Source: Plantago ovata (lineage: Eukaryota; Streptophyta; Magnoliopsida; Lamiales; Plantaginaceae). From it: a stretch of 64,000 nt of DNA. Numbering within the stretch: position 1 is the stretch's first letter; each line of letters opens with the position of its first letter. Below the pieces are notes generated by a model. The model was not told the origin of the DNA. It worked only from the letters and a program-made list of their open reading frames with translations, and searched no databases. Shown here one piece after another: positions 31,802-44,112 of the stretch. The translations under genes and the position numbers were made by a program. The DNA is taken from NCBI GenBank assembly GCA_028274465.1, contig CM051456.1:109359397-109423396 (forward strand). Reading direction: 5' to 3'.

Positions 31802-33877
31802 ATGGCTAAGGCTAAGCAACCCGTCAAGTACTTGGTGGTAATTTGCTGCTTCTTTAACCATTCTGGTCTAATATGTTTTCATTCTCAAATCTCAACAATA
31901 ACTCAATAAGCATAGTGTATTACTTTTATTTCTGATTATTAAATCAAAACTAAATAAATAAATGATTAATTAGGTGGATGCATTTACCGACGAAGCATTC
32001 AAGGGGAATCCGGCGGCGGTTTGCTTTCTCAAAGAGGAACGTGATGACGAGTGGTTGCAGTTGGTGGCGCGTGAGTTCAACATTTCCCAAACTTGCTATT
32101 TGACCCCACTCTTCTCTACCACCACCACCACCGATTCTTCTGATAAACATCCGAGATTCAATCTTCGCTGGTTCACTCCAGTTGCTGAGGTTTGTTTTCT
32201 TCATAGTACCATCAATTCCACTCTACTTTCGCTTTTTCTATCATCTCTACTACGAAAGTACTCAATTCAATTAATTGCTGCTTTACCAAATTGGAGATAT
32301 GGCGATCAGGATTGGATCACAAGTAGCAATTCAAAAAATATAGTAATACTATTCTGCAAACAAATCTACTAATTTTTTTTTTTTCATTGTGTTAGACAAA
32401 CTTACCTGAAGTTGATTGTTTGGTGAATGCATTGAGTTAACTGTTCAGAATGGGAATTTTTTATTCTTAGTTTCATTATAGTACTCTTGGAGAAATAGCA
32501 TTGTCGATATTACTATTGTAATACTCGTGGTTAAGCAGTTTAGGCATCACCAATATGGATTATAATACTTTGTGTTTAGTGGAAAGAAAGTTCTAAGTAG
32601 TATATTAAGAATTACGATAATGCAGTTTCGACATACGAGTTAGTCCTAAATTCAAATATGTATGGGGCAGTGAGTGCAGAATGCTCTAGCAGTAGCAGTT
32701 ACGTTTGGTTCCTTACAAACTATATGTGGACTCCTTATGTTCCTTTGTATTACCTTTCATTCGTCGCTATTGATTTTAGACTGCGCTAGTGGTTTCAGAG
32801 TCTACAGACTATAAGTAGTTTGCTGTTATGTTTGCAGGTGAAACTTTGTGGACATGCAACTTTAGCTGCATCCCACTTTCTGTTTGCACATGATTTGGTG
32901 AAATCTGACGTGATTGAGTTCTCCACGCTTTCAGGGATACTGACAGCCAAACGAGTATCTGACACTAAAGTCTCTGATTCATCCAATGGTCGGCATGGTG
33001 ATGTTACTGAAAGCTTCCTCATCGAACTGGATTTTCCAATTATCCCTGTAATGGAGTATGATACTTCTGCTCATGATGTTTCAACTATCTATAGAGGCGT
33101 GAATAGGTCTACTGTAACAGAGATACACAAGACAACTCCGGCAGATGACCTTTTAGTACGTGAATTCCACTTGCTCATATCTTGAAACTAGTACTTTCTG
33201 TGTTAAGTTTGACTTTCCTTTTATAACTCAAATTATCACCAGAAAGAAGTGTATGGTAAAGAGGAGAACAGCTATATCTTGTTTAAGGGAATTTTATTAC
33301 ATGTATGTGGTGTAATTTTGGCAGGTAGTTTTACCATCTGGAGAGGCTGTTATAGAAGTAGAACCCCAATTTGCTGAAATAGAAAAGTGCCCAGGGAGAG
33401 GAGTTATCATAACTGGACCTGCTCCTACTGGTTCTGGATTTGACTTTTTTAGTCGATTTTTCTGTCCAAAACTGGGGATTAATGAGGTAGTATTGTCAAT
33501 ATGCATGTATACACCGTTGCAGATTTCATCAAAGAAAAATCTCATGTCAATATTTTGTTATGAAAAACATGCATTTGTTTTCTTCTCAATGGAACGACTT
33601 TTTTCATGTAGGATCCTGTATGTGGAAGTGCACACTGTGCCTTGGCATCTTACTGGAGCAAGAAGCTTGGAAAATCTGAACTTGTAGCTTATCAAGTAAC
33701 GACGCTTTTCAATTATCACTTATTTTATCTTCACTAGCATTTGGTACACTAACTTTATGTACTTGATAGGCATCCCCGAGAAGTGGTGTGCTAAATCTCT
33801 CTGTGGATGAGAAGAACCAGAGGGTGCTACTTCGAGGAAAAGCTGTCTCGGTGATGGAAGGTTTTCTATTGATGTAA
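31802..33877 (+). CDS. PhzF-family (phenazine biosynthesis-like) protein
   Basis: Six exons: 31802-31837, 31974-32189, 32838-33155, 33325-33486, 33612-33695, 33770-33877; all GT-AG, giving 307 residues, the usual family length. Signatures: VVDAFTDEAFKGNPAAVCFL at the N-terminus, the KLCGHATLA motif (His90), and DPVCGSAHCALA (Asp245) near the C-terminus. The family has a diaminopimelate-epimerase-like double-barrel fold. Bacterial PhzF isomerises a phenazine precursor using Glu45, His74 and Asp208. Here the position of the acidic residue in FNIS-x-TC is Gln51, so classical isomerase activity is uncertain. In plants, family members have poorly known roles. The exon 1 donor has a second option 3 nt upstream, giving one Val less. 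Confidence 0.88.
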
Positions 33878-34524
33878 TACAAATGCCAAGTTAGCATGAA
33901 AAATGATCTAATTGTGCAATTCTGAATAATGGTTACTGTGCAATTTATGTATTGACTCAAGTTGGTGAGCTCAGATTCTGTTGACCTTAAAGATTGTAAA
34001 TCTGTCACTCAACACACCAATCTACATTTTATGTAAGACCTATATACATGCAACATTAAAATTCCATGTATTTGTGCACTTTTTTAGAGTGTGTTACGGC
34101 CGGTGCCTACGTGTGACGCTCACTTACGGGTGCCTACGGCCTACCCAGCGAAGATGAGTGCAGACAGAAACACGATTAGCTAGCTGTGTGTCCTTTTGCC
34201 AAAAAGTGCTACTGTAGTTTGAAATTGGTTAGATATGAGCCAGAAATTAACAAACAATTAAGCAAGACATGTGTCCCGTTGCTGACAAAGTCGCACAAAC
34301 GTAAGCCTGCATTTCGTTTTTCAACAATGAGATGCGAACCATCTTTGACTTGTCTTCTTGAGTGAGTGTCCAAAAGCTGGACTCACTGTATTATTACTGC
34401 ATAAACCAATTTTACTTTAACTAAGCCATCATACTTGATACTACTTGTAATCATTAGCTGCTTTCACTGTCCCACTTCGCCAATTCATACAGTATACTAC
34501 ATCCTCATTCATCAACTGCTAGCT
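33878..34524. other. Spacer between the two PhzF-like copies
   Basis: Non-coding. A GC-rich patch with two CCTACG-containing repeats lies at 34093-34150. The rest is the upstream leader of the truncated copy. Confidence 0.4.
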
Positions 34525-35478
34525 ATGGCTAAAAAACCAGTCAAATACTGCTTGGTGCGTAATATTTATCTGAGTTTCTTTTCGACTTTCCTCCTATCGT
34601 GTTTTTTTATTATCTGATCTAGTTTTCATTTATATTACTGAATGATTAAATTCGTACAATACATGTAGGTTGATGCGTTTACAGATGAGTCATTTAAGGG
34701 GAATCCTACTGCAGTATGTCTGCTCGAGGACGAAAGAGACGACCAGTGGCTGCTGGCCGTGGCGCGTGAGTTCAACGTATCTGTGACCTGCTACTTGACT
34801 CGGCTTACTGAGTCGCAGACCGAATCCGTTCCAAGATTTGGCCTTCGCTGGTTCACTCCTGTCTCTGAGGTCCACAATCACTCCTGTTCAAGTTGTTTAG
34901 CCTAAATGTTAAGTTGAGTATATATAGTTGTAACTTGTAGTACTAGCTGGAAAGAAATCATCTGTTTTCATCAAATGTTTCCGTTGTACAGTTATCATGG
35001 CTATCTTAGACATTTCCGGGTACAAAACATAAAAATTGAGCCACGATTAACAACGTTATAACAAACATATAGTAGCAAAAACATGAATATCCATATAACT
35101 TGGAGCCATGCATTAGTCTAGTTAGATAAGAATACTGAATCTCTATATATGGTCTGTTTGCAGCTGAAACTTTGTGGTGCGACTTTAGCTGCATCGTACT
35201 TTCTATTTGCACGTGGTCTGGTGAAATCTGATGTGGTAGAGTACTCAACACTCTCGGGGATCCTAACTGCCAAAAGAATATCAGACACTGATCATTCATG
35301 TAACTACTCTCGAGATGGTAATGCTGGAGAAAGCAGCTTCTTTGTTGAACTGGACTTTCCTGTTGTCCCGATAACTGAATATGATAGTGCTGCTGCTGAT
35401 ATTCCAACTGTTTCTAAGAGCTTGAATAGTGTGAGCTTAGTAGAGATCCAGAAGACAACTCCAGATGAAGATCTCTTT
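34525..35478 (+). pseudogene. Truncated PhzF-family copy
   Basis: Exons 34525-34554, 34669-34869, 35164-35478 correspond to exons 1-3 of the gene at 31802 and stay in frame (182 residues against 307). The donor at 35479 is present, but exons 4-6, with the DPVCGSAH motif, are missing and are replaced by transposon relics from about 35560. Two functional positions have changed: the acidic/Gln site is Val (FNVSVTC) and the codon for the key histidine in CGHATLA is deleted (CGATLA). It is a tandem duplicate that is almost certainly non-functional as an enzyme, though a short transcript could exist. Confidence 0.8.
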
Positions 35479-35559
35479 GTGCGTGTTCTTTTGAAAGCAT
35501 ACTACTTTGTTACAAAGAAAACATTCCGAACCTGAATTGTAAGGTTTGATTATGGTTTA

Positions 35560-36740
35560 TTTCAAAATAGATTTTATAAACTGATGCAAAAGTTTTAATT
35601 TTATGGGGCAAAATAAAATTTTGTAGAACATAATGGGAAAAATAAAAAATTTGTGGGTGCAAGGGCACCCACAGCATTACATTACATATACATCCGCCCC
35701 TAATGAAACTATTAGACGTGTTACTAAAGATACAAACCCACACACAGAAAATTCCTACTCCTATACTACGGTATTTTTCACATATTCACTATTAATAATC
35801 GCATAATAAGTAATTAATTAACCAAGTACATAATATTTTTCTTTACAATTAGTATTTAGTGTTATTATTCAATTAAGTCTAGTTGATATGAGTTCGAAGA
35901 AACTATAGCCACACTTTCTCTTTTTATGCTTGTGCTCAACTCATTTGAGTTTAACGAGTTGAATCAAGTTTCAATCCGCTTCATGATACAAACGAAGTAT
36001 CAAGGAACTTATCGTAATTGTTGTGTAAATGTTCATCTCAAGTGCGACTATATACCAAGATATCATCGAAAAATACTAGCACAAATTTCCTCAGGAAAGG
36101 TCGGAAGATATGATTCATGGTAGCATGGAAAGTAGATGGAGCATTGCAAAAATCAAATTGCATTACCAGATATTCATAATCCCCACTGAGTTCGGAAATC
36201 CGTCTTGTGGATGTCATCATCATGCACTTGAATCTGATGGTAGCCTGCTCTTAAATCCAATTTATCATAAATCCAATTTGGTGAAGATCGAACCGTACTT
36301 CATGAAGCTCGTCTAACATGTCTTCTTCAACTGTTGGTATAGGAAAACCATCCTTCTTTATGGTAGCTTTATTGAGCGCTCTGTAATTTTTGTAAAATCT
36401 CAAAGTATCATCCTTCTTCTTAAGTAGAAGCACCGGTGAAGAAAAGGGACTTGTACTTTGGCCAGTGACGAATTCGGGAGTAATTTTCATCGGGGTCGCG
36501 GTGTAATTAATTTACCATAATATAGTAATTTTTAATATAAAATAAAATAAAAATTAGTAAAAGGGTAGATTTTTCAATATTTAAGGGGTCAATAATGTAA
36601 AATTAATTGTAATTTTTCGCGGGGGTGGGGTTAAAAATGCAAAATTAAGCAAAAATTTTATTTTTTTAAAATAGAAACGGGCAAGTTCAGGGGGTCCAAT
36701 CCATCCGCCACTAACTCTGGCGGATCAATCCACATTCAAG
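35560..36740 (-). mobile_element. Ty3/gypsy relic C
   Basis: Minus-strand gypsy reverse transcriptase remains (36038-36490), including [13 protein letters not shown] and SPVLLLKKKDDTLRF motifs. The flank from about 35701 and the part to 36735 match relics A and B. Short, old, broken in several places; no LTR pair seen. It begins directly after the truncated PhzF copy, so it probably replaced that gene's 3' half. Confidence 0.8.
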
Positions 36741-36981
36741 CATTTTGTAAAATGAAAGTTAAAGTTTACCTCCGAATATATACAGACGGGAAATGGATAT
36801 TATCTTGAATTAGCTTCAATTTTGTAAAATGTTGGATTGCTTAGTGTATTGGCCATATATGAACATAGTAAATTTTATAAAATGTTGGATTGGGGGCTTG
36901 GTTAGGAAATTGGAGAAGAGCTGGAAATTTTATTTATGAAATTTATGAAAATTGGTGGTACTCATGTTCACCATTTTAATA

Positions 36982-37245
36982 CTTCCTCCTCTGATCCTCT
37001 CCGTCTAAAAACAAATGAAAAACTTCATTTTGTTAACATTTTAATAATCGGTTTGACTTTAAATTATTCTTAAATCATACGATAAAATTAATTAAAAATA
37101 TTATATTATAAAACTAAAATGTTTATATTTTTATGATTTAATATTTTTAATTATTTTTCTTACATGATTAGGGATTAATACGAGGTCACCAACCCAAAAA
37201 AAAGTCAACAAAACAAAATGTATCATTTATTTTTGGACGGATAAA
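36982..37245. mobile_element. Stowaway-like MITE
   Basis: Inverted ends: CTCTCCGTCTAAAAACAAATG at left (shown as 20 or fewer bases: TCTCCGTCTAAAAACAAATG) and TTATCCGTCCAAAAATAAAT when the right end is complemented. Roughly 260 bp, AT-rich, no coding capacity. Precise ends are uncertain by several bases. Confidence 0.65.
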
Positions 37246-37351
37246 ATCCTAATTGTATTTAAACTCGTACATGTCTCCTGTTTAATCACTAATCCTAAAT
37301 TAAACAGAATCCGAATCCTTGTTATGTTCGTTATATTAAACTCGGCCCTCT

Positions 37352-37371
37352 GTATATATATATATATATTT
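37352..37371 (+). promoter_or_regulatory. TATA-rich core promoter of the SIN3-like gene
   Basis: A (TA)n-rich stretch starting GTATATATATATAT, about 130 bp upstream of the ATG at 37500. The leader between has a CAT/ATC microsatellite. Confidence 0.5.
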
Positions 37372-37499
37372 AAGGCCAACTTGCCAAGAACAATATCTTT
37401 TTATCTTCTACGTAATCATCATCATCATCGGTGAGAGTAAGAGCTACAGAAGAAACTCAACCCGCGCGCACGTAACCTGCAATACAATAATAATCAGTC

Positions 37500-38420
37500 A
37501 TGGTTGCTGATTCTCGATCAGACGCTCAGCTTTTCATAGCGCAGGTGAAGCAGCGCTATCCAACAAGTTCCACTACTTTCCGCGACTTCAAACGCCTTCT
37601 GTTATCAAACCCGACGGATCAGAACGACGTAAACGGACTGTTATCCGACGTTCGAGACATTTTCTCCCGTGACATATATCTCATCCACGAGTTCAAACGC
37701 TTTCTTCCCGCCAAAAGCCAATCAAAACTTGCTGTCCGGAAAAGAAATTCCAAAGATCAGAAACAGTGCATCAACGACTGTCGGGAATTCATTAACGCTG
37801 TCCATGCCGCCGTTAGGGATCGCGCTGTGTTTCTCTCGATTATTGAGATGTTCATGGATTACAAGAAGCACGATCGCCCTGCTGTTCGGGGGGTTAGAAG
37901 GGAAGCCTTGTTTGGTGACTCTGGTCTGTTGAGGGAATACCCTCTGTTGCAGAAGAAGTTAACTGCAATCTTGGGCGAAAACGTAGACAAAATGTACGAT
38001 TCTGATCTGTCGTTCCATCGAATGTTATCTGCGAAAAAGGCAGCAGAGAGACTGATAGCAGAGAATGCTGGTGGCTCAAGGGAGAAGCAGACTGCTGAAA
38101 GAATGAGAGAAGAAATTGATGTTTGGAACTACTTTTCTGCATTGGATCGCAGGTGTGTCAAGGATGAACTAAAGGGTTATGCAGTTTTGCCAGACAGGTT
38201 AATGAGCAGGGGAATGGCTGTCGAACATTCGATGGAGATTTTATCTCTGTTGGATAACATGATTCGGGATTCAGCAGCAGGGCGTTATACCGACGAGGAG
38301 TTGGAGGCTATGGCTGATCGTGAGAAAGAAGTTCAAATTCTGGAGTGGGATTGGCATTCCCACTTGTCTGACGACATGTACGGAAATAATCCAGTACAGC
38401 TTTGTTCCGAGAGTTCATAA
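37500..38420 (+). CDS. SIN3-type paired amphipathic helix (PAH) protein, short form
   Basis: Intronless, 306 residues. An N-terminal PAH-like domain spans about residues 8-70 (AQLFIAQVKQRYPT, then FRDFKRLLL, then VRDIFSRDIYLIHEFKRFLP). A second similar helical segment spans about 95-165 (CREFINAVHAAVRD, FLSIIEMFMDYKK, YPLLQKKL). The C-terminus is helical and acidic. SIN3 proteins are scaffolds of histone deacetylase complexes, with PAH domains binding transcription factors. Full plant SIN3-like proteins are above 1,000 residues with further HDAC-interaction regions; none is present here, so this is a PAH-only relative. The lack of introns suggests a retrocopy or young gene. It may bind partners without recruiting deacetylase (inference). 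It converges with the rhodanese gene 387 bp downstream; nothing else is seen in that spacer. Confidence 0.7.
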   Translation: MVADSRSDAQLFIAQVKQRYPTSSTTFRDFKRLLLSNPTDQNDVNGLLSDVRDIFSRDIYLIHEFKRFLPAKSQSKLAVRKRNSKDQKQCINDCREFINAVHAAVRDRAVFLSIIEMFMDYKKHDRPAVRGVRREALFGDSGLLREYPLLQKKLTAILGENVDKMYDSDLSFHRMLSAKKAAERLIAENAGGSREKQTAERMREEIDVWNYFSALDRRCVKDELKGYAVLPDRLMSRGMAVEHSMEILSLLDNMIRDSAAGRYTDEELEAMADREKEVQILEWDWHSHLSDDMYGNNPVQLCSESS

Positions 38421-38807
38421 AAAAGATCGAGTAAAAGAAGATCCCTTTGTTAAATTGTTAATTATTTCCAGTTATAATATAGTACTATTATTTCTTTGTT
38501 AAATATAGGCAAAAGTGATGAACACGAGAGAATTTTATTCCATCATAGAAGTGTACCAAAACAAAGGAAAGGACTAGGGAATTCTTGGCTCTATCTTTAC
38601 ATTATTAGACCCTATTTGCACCACAAAAATTTATACCTGGAACCGTTTGCAGACTCTCGTATTGATTGTACTACTCCTGTAAATCTCCGGTAAACAAATG
38701 GACTCTTTACGTTGTTGTACGAGTGTGCAAGCATTAGATCAGCATGTGGTCTATTTGCTGCTCATCCTCATTTGACTGCAAAATGTGATCATTCTTATGC
38801 TCACTGT

Positions 38808-41800
38808 TCACTTGCTCTGTAACTGCGTATCTCGATATTTATGCCACTTCTGATATCTTAGGTGTGAGCCTGTCAGCATGGGCCTCAGCCGAGGAGCAGA
38901 GGTGCAATTCATACAGCAGCATCCTCTTAAATCATTTACACACTTCATGCAGCATCTGCATATACAGAAAAGTGTGCATATTGGTTAAACCACCTTGCTG
39001 CTATTTAAGAGTAGGAAATATATAAGTCCAGAAATATAAAAACAGAATACAAAATCATTTTTCAGGAAATTATGAGAAGGCTGCTATACCTCAATACTTA
39101 CCATGTAGTTTTCATTTTTATATTCTTGAAGTGAGCTAAATTAGACAATATATGACAATAGGAGCTATTCACTATCAACATATTAGTGTACTTACAGGAA
39201 GAGCAGGTTACAGTCAAGATTTGCACAGTTGCGATGTCTCAGTTCAGATACTTGAGAACCACATATGTGGCATTTAGCAAAGGAATGGGTGGCTTGCTGG
39301 TTTCGACCTTCCTCAGTACTGATCTCTGGCTTGTATGTAGAAGGTGGTAGGGAAAGTCGGGCATCAAAGACAAACAGATTACCAACCCATCCGGTGGAAC
39401 CTTGGTTCTCAAGGTAGTGAGAAACACCGCCCTTCAGAGTATACAGTCTCTTGAAACCCTGTTGCCTGCAAAGTAAACCAGTATTGCATCAACAACATAT
39501 ACCCGACAAATTCACGAGCCTCAAACTAGAGAAAAATACAAAGTTACAAACAATAAGATGTGCATAAAATATGGGATGAATAAAGATTGGGGACAATGAC
39601 TTCTTGCGAATGCAGCGATAAATCAATAAACATTTGGTGGATAAACTTACAGAAGTAGAATATGAAACAAGTCAATACTCCAACATGGTCAAAACTATCT
39701 CAGACTGGGGGATCATGCAATTTCATCCTTAACATAAAAGAATAAGATAGTTCGTGTTTGTGAATTTAACAATCTTGTGTGCGCCTGCTGTTTGGGACTA
39801 AAACCCATGCTATATCAAGCTTTTGATTTAATCATACACATAGAACTTAGAGCTTCAACGTAATAGTCAATTAAACAAGGTAGCTGTGGAAAGAAACAGT
39901 GGCAGAACATACCTAAGGATTGTGGAGTATACATCGCATCGGATTCCACCAGTACAATACATCAAAATTTCTGTATTCTCTTTATCAACATCAGCTAACG
40001 GATCTGAATTCACAACCTGGGGCATAGAGCAGTACTGAACATGTTAGATTATCTCATGAGAAATATCCTTGACCAAAAATATATGGGAAAGTGGAATAAT
40101 CACTTGCTAATATATATAATCCATAGGTGTCTAGTGTCACCCAAGCGATCAATGTCTAAGACAAAACGTTAGTAATTTGGTATCAGAACATTAAGGTACA
40201 AAAAGGGAAAGACCAATGATGCTAAATATGCAGTAATCTATGCCACACTTTTCATGGCATCAGAAAGTAAAGATATTAGGTCCCAACTGATTTTTAATTT
40301 TGCAATTGGCTAGAAAGAGAGAGAGAGAGAATAAGCTAGTGCGATTAACTTATGTGTTTCACTATCATGAAAGAATACTGTTGGTCCAAATTATCGGTTT
40401 TATATACATCTGGTTTACAGGACTTGGTAAACTATATAATATGCAAACCATTATTTTTGCAACTTCAAACTGTTTACACCCATGAAAGATCTAAATTTCT
40501 TCAAGGGTAAAAATGCAGAAAGTGATTATATATCGTCAAAACGAAAGCCCTACCTCCTCTGATAAGCCAAATGATGTGCTTCGAAAGCAATCCACATCAG
40601 GTCTTTGAGCTCCTTGGAAATGACCAACATCCCATTCATAGCCTGATCATGTAAATCACTACACAGTATAAGCTCACAATTAATTGGAAAGTGCAAACTT
40701 TGAACATTCGAAGAAGCCAGTCAAAGATTATAGTCATCTGTATGAGGATGAAAGGGAATCATTTGCAGGGAGACCTAGTTGCTGGATTGTGCAGAAAACA
40801 CCAACCTTCTATCTAAATCTTGTTAGTTTGACTATTCTGGCTATAAATGTATTCAGATTATATTATTCAGCATTATATCAACAATCTAGTAAAAGTAAAC
40901 ATATGACACTTGATATGTGTAAAGTAAACCTAATAATCGCATACAAAGAGGAAGCAAAAGGATCTTACGCAAAGTCATGTTAATAAACCTTGCATTAAGC
41001 AAAGTATTCACACAGTTCTTAATACAAATAACTAGAAGAGATCTTAATCTTTCACTATCTATCAAGTGCTGAGCAACATAGTGAACAACAGGACAACACT
41101 GGAAGCCAGTACGATAATTAGTTGGATGAGCTTCAAAAAGAATCAATTTGCAAGGAGAATTAACTTTTGAATTGCACGTTCTCAAGACATGAACAAGATA
41201 TAGTGGTAATTCATGGAATAAGCAGGGAAATTAAAGAAAAAAATAGAGGCTGAGAATGAATTATTGCAGATACATTTCTGAGTGGCTATGAACTCATTAA
41301 GCTATACTACAGCAAATTGAGACCTCAGAAATCAGCTAATCAACGATTGCAAAATGAAAATGTATTTTCTTCACATATTAAGATTATGTGTTTGAGCAAA
41401 CCTGAAATAAATGCAAAACAACGCACATGCAATCTGCAGACAAAAGATACACAACTGTTGAGAAAGATGGTACCGTTTCTCACATCAAGTAGAATGGTGT
41501 TCATCTTTGCTGCAAGTGAACTACCAGTCTTGTTTGCAACTTCCAGTTTGCTCCTCCACTGAGATGGAGTAAGAGGTGTCGCTCGCATTGATGGGTCAAG
41601 CAGTGGGAGATGTGAAATGCCCTCTTCCAACTACAGACAAAAACAGAATTTATCTTCCAACATAAACTCCAAGTCTCCAAGGCATTGCTTTAACATTAAA
41701 TTCAGAAGTCCTAAACAGGTTATTTGCTCATTTTCACCACTACTACCAGAATACCTTTCAAAAGTAGAAGCAAACATGTCGAGTAACAGAATGTTTCCTA

Positions 41801-43013
41801 TGTGAAGATAATGATATTAATGGGGTTAAAGGACCAAAATTGTTGAAGTTACTAAAAGATAGCGTTTATGCTTCTTTACTTCACATCAACTACTGAATTA
41901 AATAGAAAACGCTTACCTGCACAAGTGATGGCTTGTAACGTAGCTTCAATTTTGGAAAAGCATGACCACTTGGAGCTGGAGAGATCTGAACCAATATGTC
42001 CGAAAACCTATGATCTTCCTTCAACCATTCAACATATGCAAGGGCATCTGATGATGGTCCACTGTACTGCAAAGATGGAATCTCAGGCACAAACAATACT
42101 GTCCTATGGATAACAACTTAAACACATTTGAAATCAAGCCAGTTTGTTGTTATTACAGACTAGACAATGAAAGCAATGCAGATGAAGTATGTGCACGGGT
42201 GCGTTAATAACAAGTGGTAGCTACATAGATTATCTCGAAGGAACAGAAAGAAGGTATACCTGTGCATTAATGCCTTGCTCATTCAAATATATACGGCCAT
42301 GTATGTCACGACCCTGTGTTCATAATCGAATCGCAAATATTAATCTTCATTCTTCAGCCAAGTAATTCATTTATAAATAGATACAACTCATAGCTTTGAC
42401 ACTATACATCATCTAACAGAATCACAGATTCAATGTTTGAAGTTCTTGTTTACAACACCAAATAACTATGCGGCGCGCCGAAATACAATGTGAACAACAC
42501 AACAAAGTTACTCTATACTACTTACTTGATTCTTTACAAGAAGTAACATATATACTGAAATTGAATTAGTGTTGACAAACAATTACTATCAGATAAGTTA
42601 ACCACATTCAACAATTAAATCAAGCAGTAAAAATTAAACCTTAAAATGAAAGGAAATAAAATGACCTGCATAAAAGATAGGTGCTTGGAAACCTCTTCTT
42701 CTGGGTTTTGAATAAACACAAATCTGTAGAAATTCACCACCATGAACTCATCATCCCTGTATTCTCTGGGAGCACCAGCTTCTACATCTATCCAATTGCC
42801 ATTGCTGGATGAACAGGCTGAAGGATTGAATCCTTTTCTATAATTCCAATTCCAATTACAAAGACTGTTCGAGTTAATTTGTTGGACTAAAGAATTGGAA
42901 GTGGGAGGACTTTTAATAGAAGAAAAGATGAAGCTGTGGACAGTTACATTTGAATTTCTGGGTCTGAGGAAAGGGGTCGAGCAGGTGACAACAGCACAAG
43001 AACACGCAGCCAT
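38808..43013 (-). CDS. STR8: Rhodanese-like domain protein, STR8-type, plastid
   Basis: Eight exons on the minus strand: 42666-43013, 42260-42313, 41917-42066, 41474-41630, 40554-40642, 39913-40016, 39196-39465, 38808-38955; all join in frame to 439 residues, near the length of Arabidopsis STR8. The N-terminus (about 60 residues, Ser-rich, few acids) looks like a chloroplast transit peptide. The N-terminal domain carries GRIYLNEQGINAQYSGPSSD. The rhodanese domain follows, with LDVRNGYEWDVGH and the active-site loop YCTGGIRC (Cys287 would carry the persulfide). After it, a Cys-rich tail (CHICGS, RHRNCANLDC, CCMKCVNDLRGCCCMNC) may bind zinc. Probable role: sulfur transfer in the plastid; the exact substrate is not known. 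The seven introns use GT-AG. Two introns are over 800 bp and contain no further gene. Confidence 0.9.
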
Positions 43014-43911
43014 TGTAATGGCCGGCCACCAAGAAGAGCAAGGGAGAGCAAATGAATAGCAGCAGCTTCTGTTTGCTATTTGGATTAGACAAGTAAAGTC
43101 GCATTATCTCCGGGTAAAATGCAAATTACGCCCTGTATTTTGAACAATTTTCTTAGAGCCCCATGTGCTTTCATAACTGTCATTTTGTGAACATTCGCGT
43201 CGTTTACGAATATCACTTTAACCCCATTTTACTAACACACAAATCGAGTTGAGACTCTTTTTAAGTTCTTTAACGTATTTATACTTTTTGTTTAATTTCA
43301 AACTTGATAAAGTTCGTAATATTAGATAATTGATTTTTTTTTTTTTTTTTTTAATCATGAGCTAGAGTGAGCTCGAATATAAAAATATATGGCTCATTTT
43401 CTATAATTCGCTCGGCTCAGGTCGAATAAGGAACGTCACTAGTAGTAGTACCTAACCTGAATTCAATTATACTTGAAATTGAAATTAAAGTTTTGTCTAT
43501 TTATGTGATTACTTATTTCCTGTTTCTTCTTTATACTGTAATTTCAAGTTTATATTATGCAAACTTATGGTCCTTCAAGTGCAAATGTACAATTAACAAA
43601 GAAAAAAAAACATAGCCAGAATTTGCAACCCAAGAAACAGATGGTCAATTAAGTCAACAAGCAGTCTCGCAGCATCTTCGGGAGGACCCAAGAAAATGAC
43701 CTAATTTGGACAATCACTTGAGAGTTGCTTGCAGCTCAAGTTCAATTGTGTATAAATGTCACAATTCTAGTATCATTCCTTCCCAACACCATTCAAAGTA
43801 CAAACACCAGTACCACCTTAGTTTCCTATATTTATTGTAAAGTCTTGATCTAGTTGTTGTATACTGTCTGTCTCATTTTGTGTCAAAATTTGGCCTGCCA
43901 ATTAAGCTATC
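43014..43911. other. Upstream flank of the STR8-like gene
   Basis: 43110-43260 contains a GCAAATTACGCCCTGTA block resembling the arms of the TIR elements at 9399-11050, so a decayed element end may lie in this promoter. A run of about 18 T is at 43335-43352. A candidate TATA (GTGTATAAATG) is at 43748-43758 for the small gene. Confidence 0.4.
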
Positions 43912-44112
43912 ATGACGGGTGTTGATGTTGCAGAGGTTTATATGATGATAAAGATCCACAAAGAGAAGATGAACAAGAGTGCAACATGCAGTGATGACAA
44001 GAAGACAGCTGACCGCGAAGAATCAGATAAATGTAAGAAGACTACTACTACTACTAGTTATGATTTTACAAGTGACTCACCTCTAGGTTGTTTCTCTTGG
44101 ATTTCGACATAG
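43912..44112 (+). CDS. Possible small plant protein, 66 residues
   Basis: An intronless frame starting MTGVDVAEVYMMIKIHKEKM, with a charged Lys/Asp/Glu middle, a Thr run and a hydrophobic C-terminus GCFSWIST. A TATA-like box lies about 155 bp upstream. The short amphipathic N-terminus plus an aromatic C-terminus resembles small plant proteins of unknown function. No signal peptide. I do not recognise a defined family and assign no function; a chance reading frame is possible. Confidence 0.4.
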   Translation: MTGVDVAEVYMMIKIHKEKMNKSATCSDDKKTADREESDKCKKTTTTTSYDFTSDSPLGCFSWIST

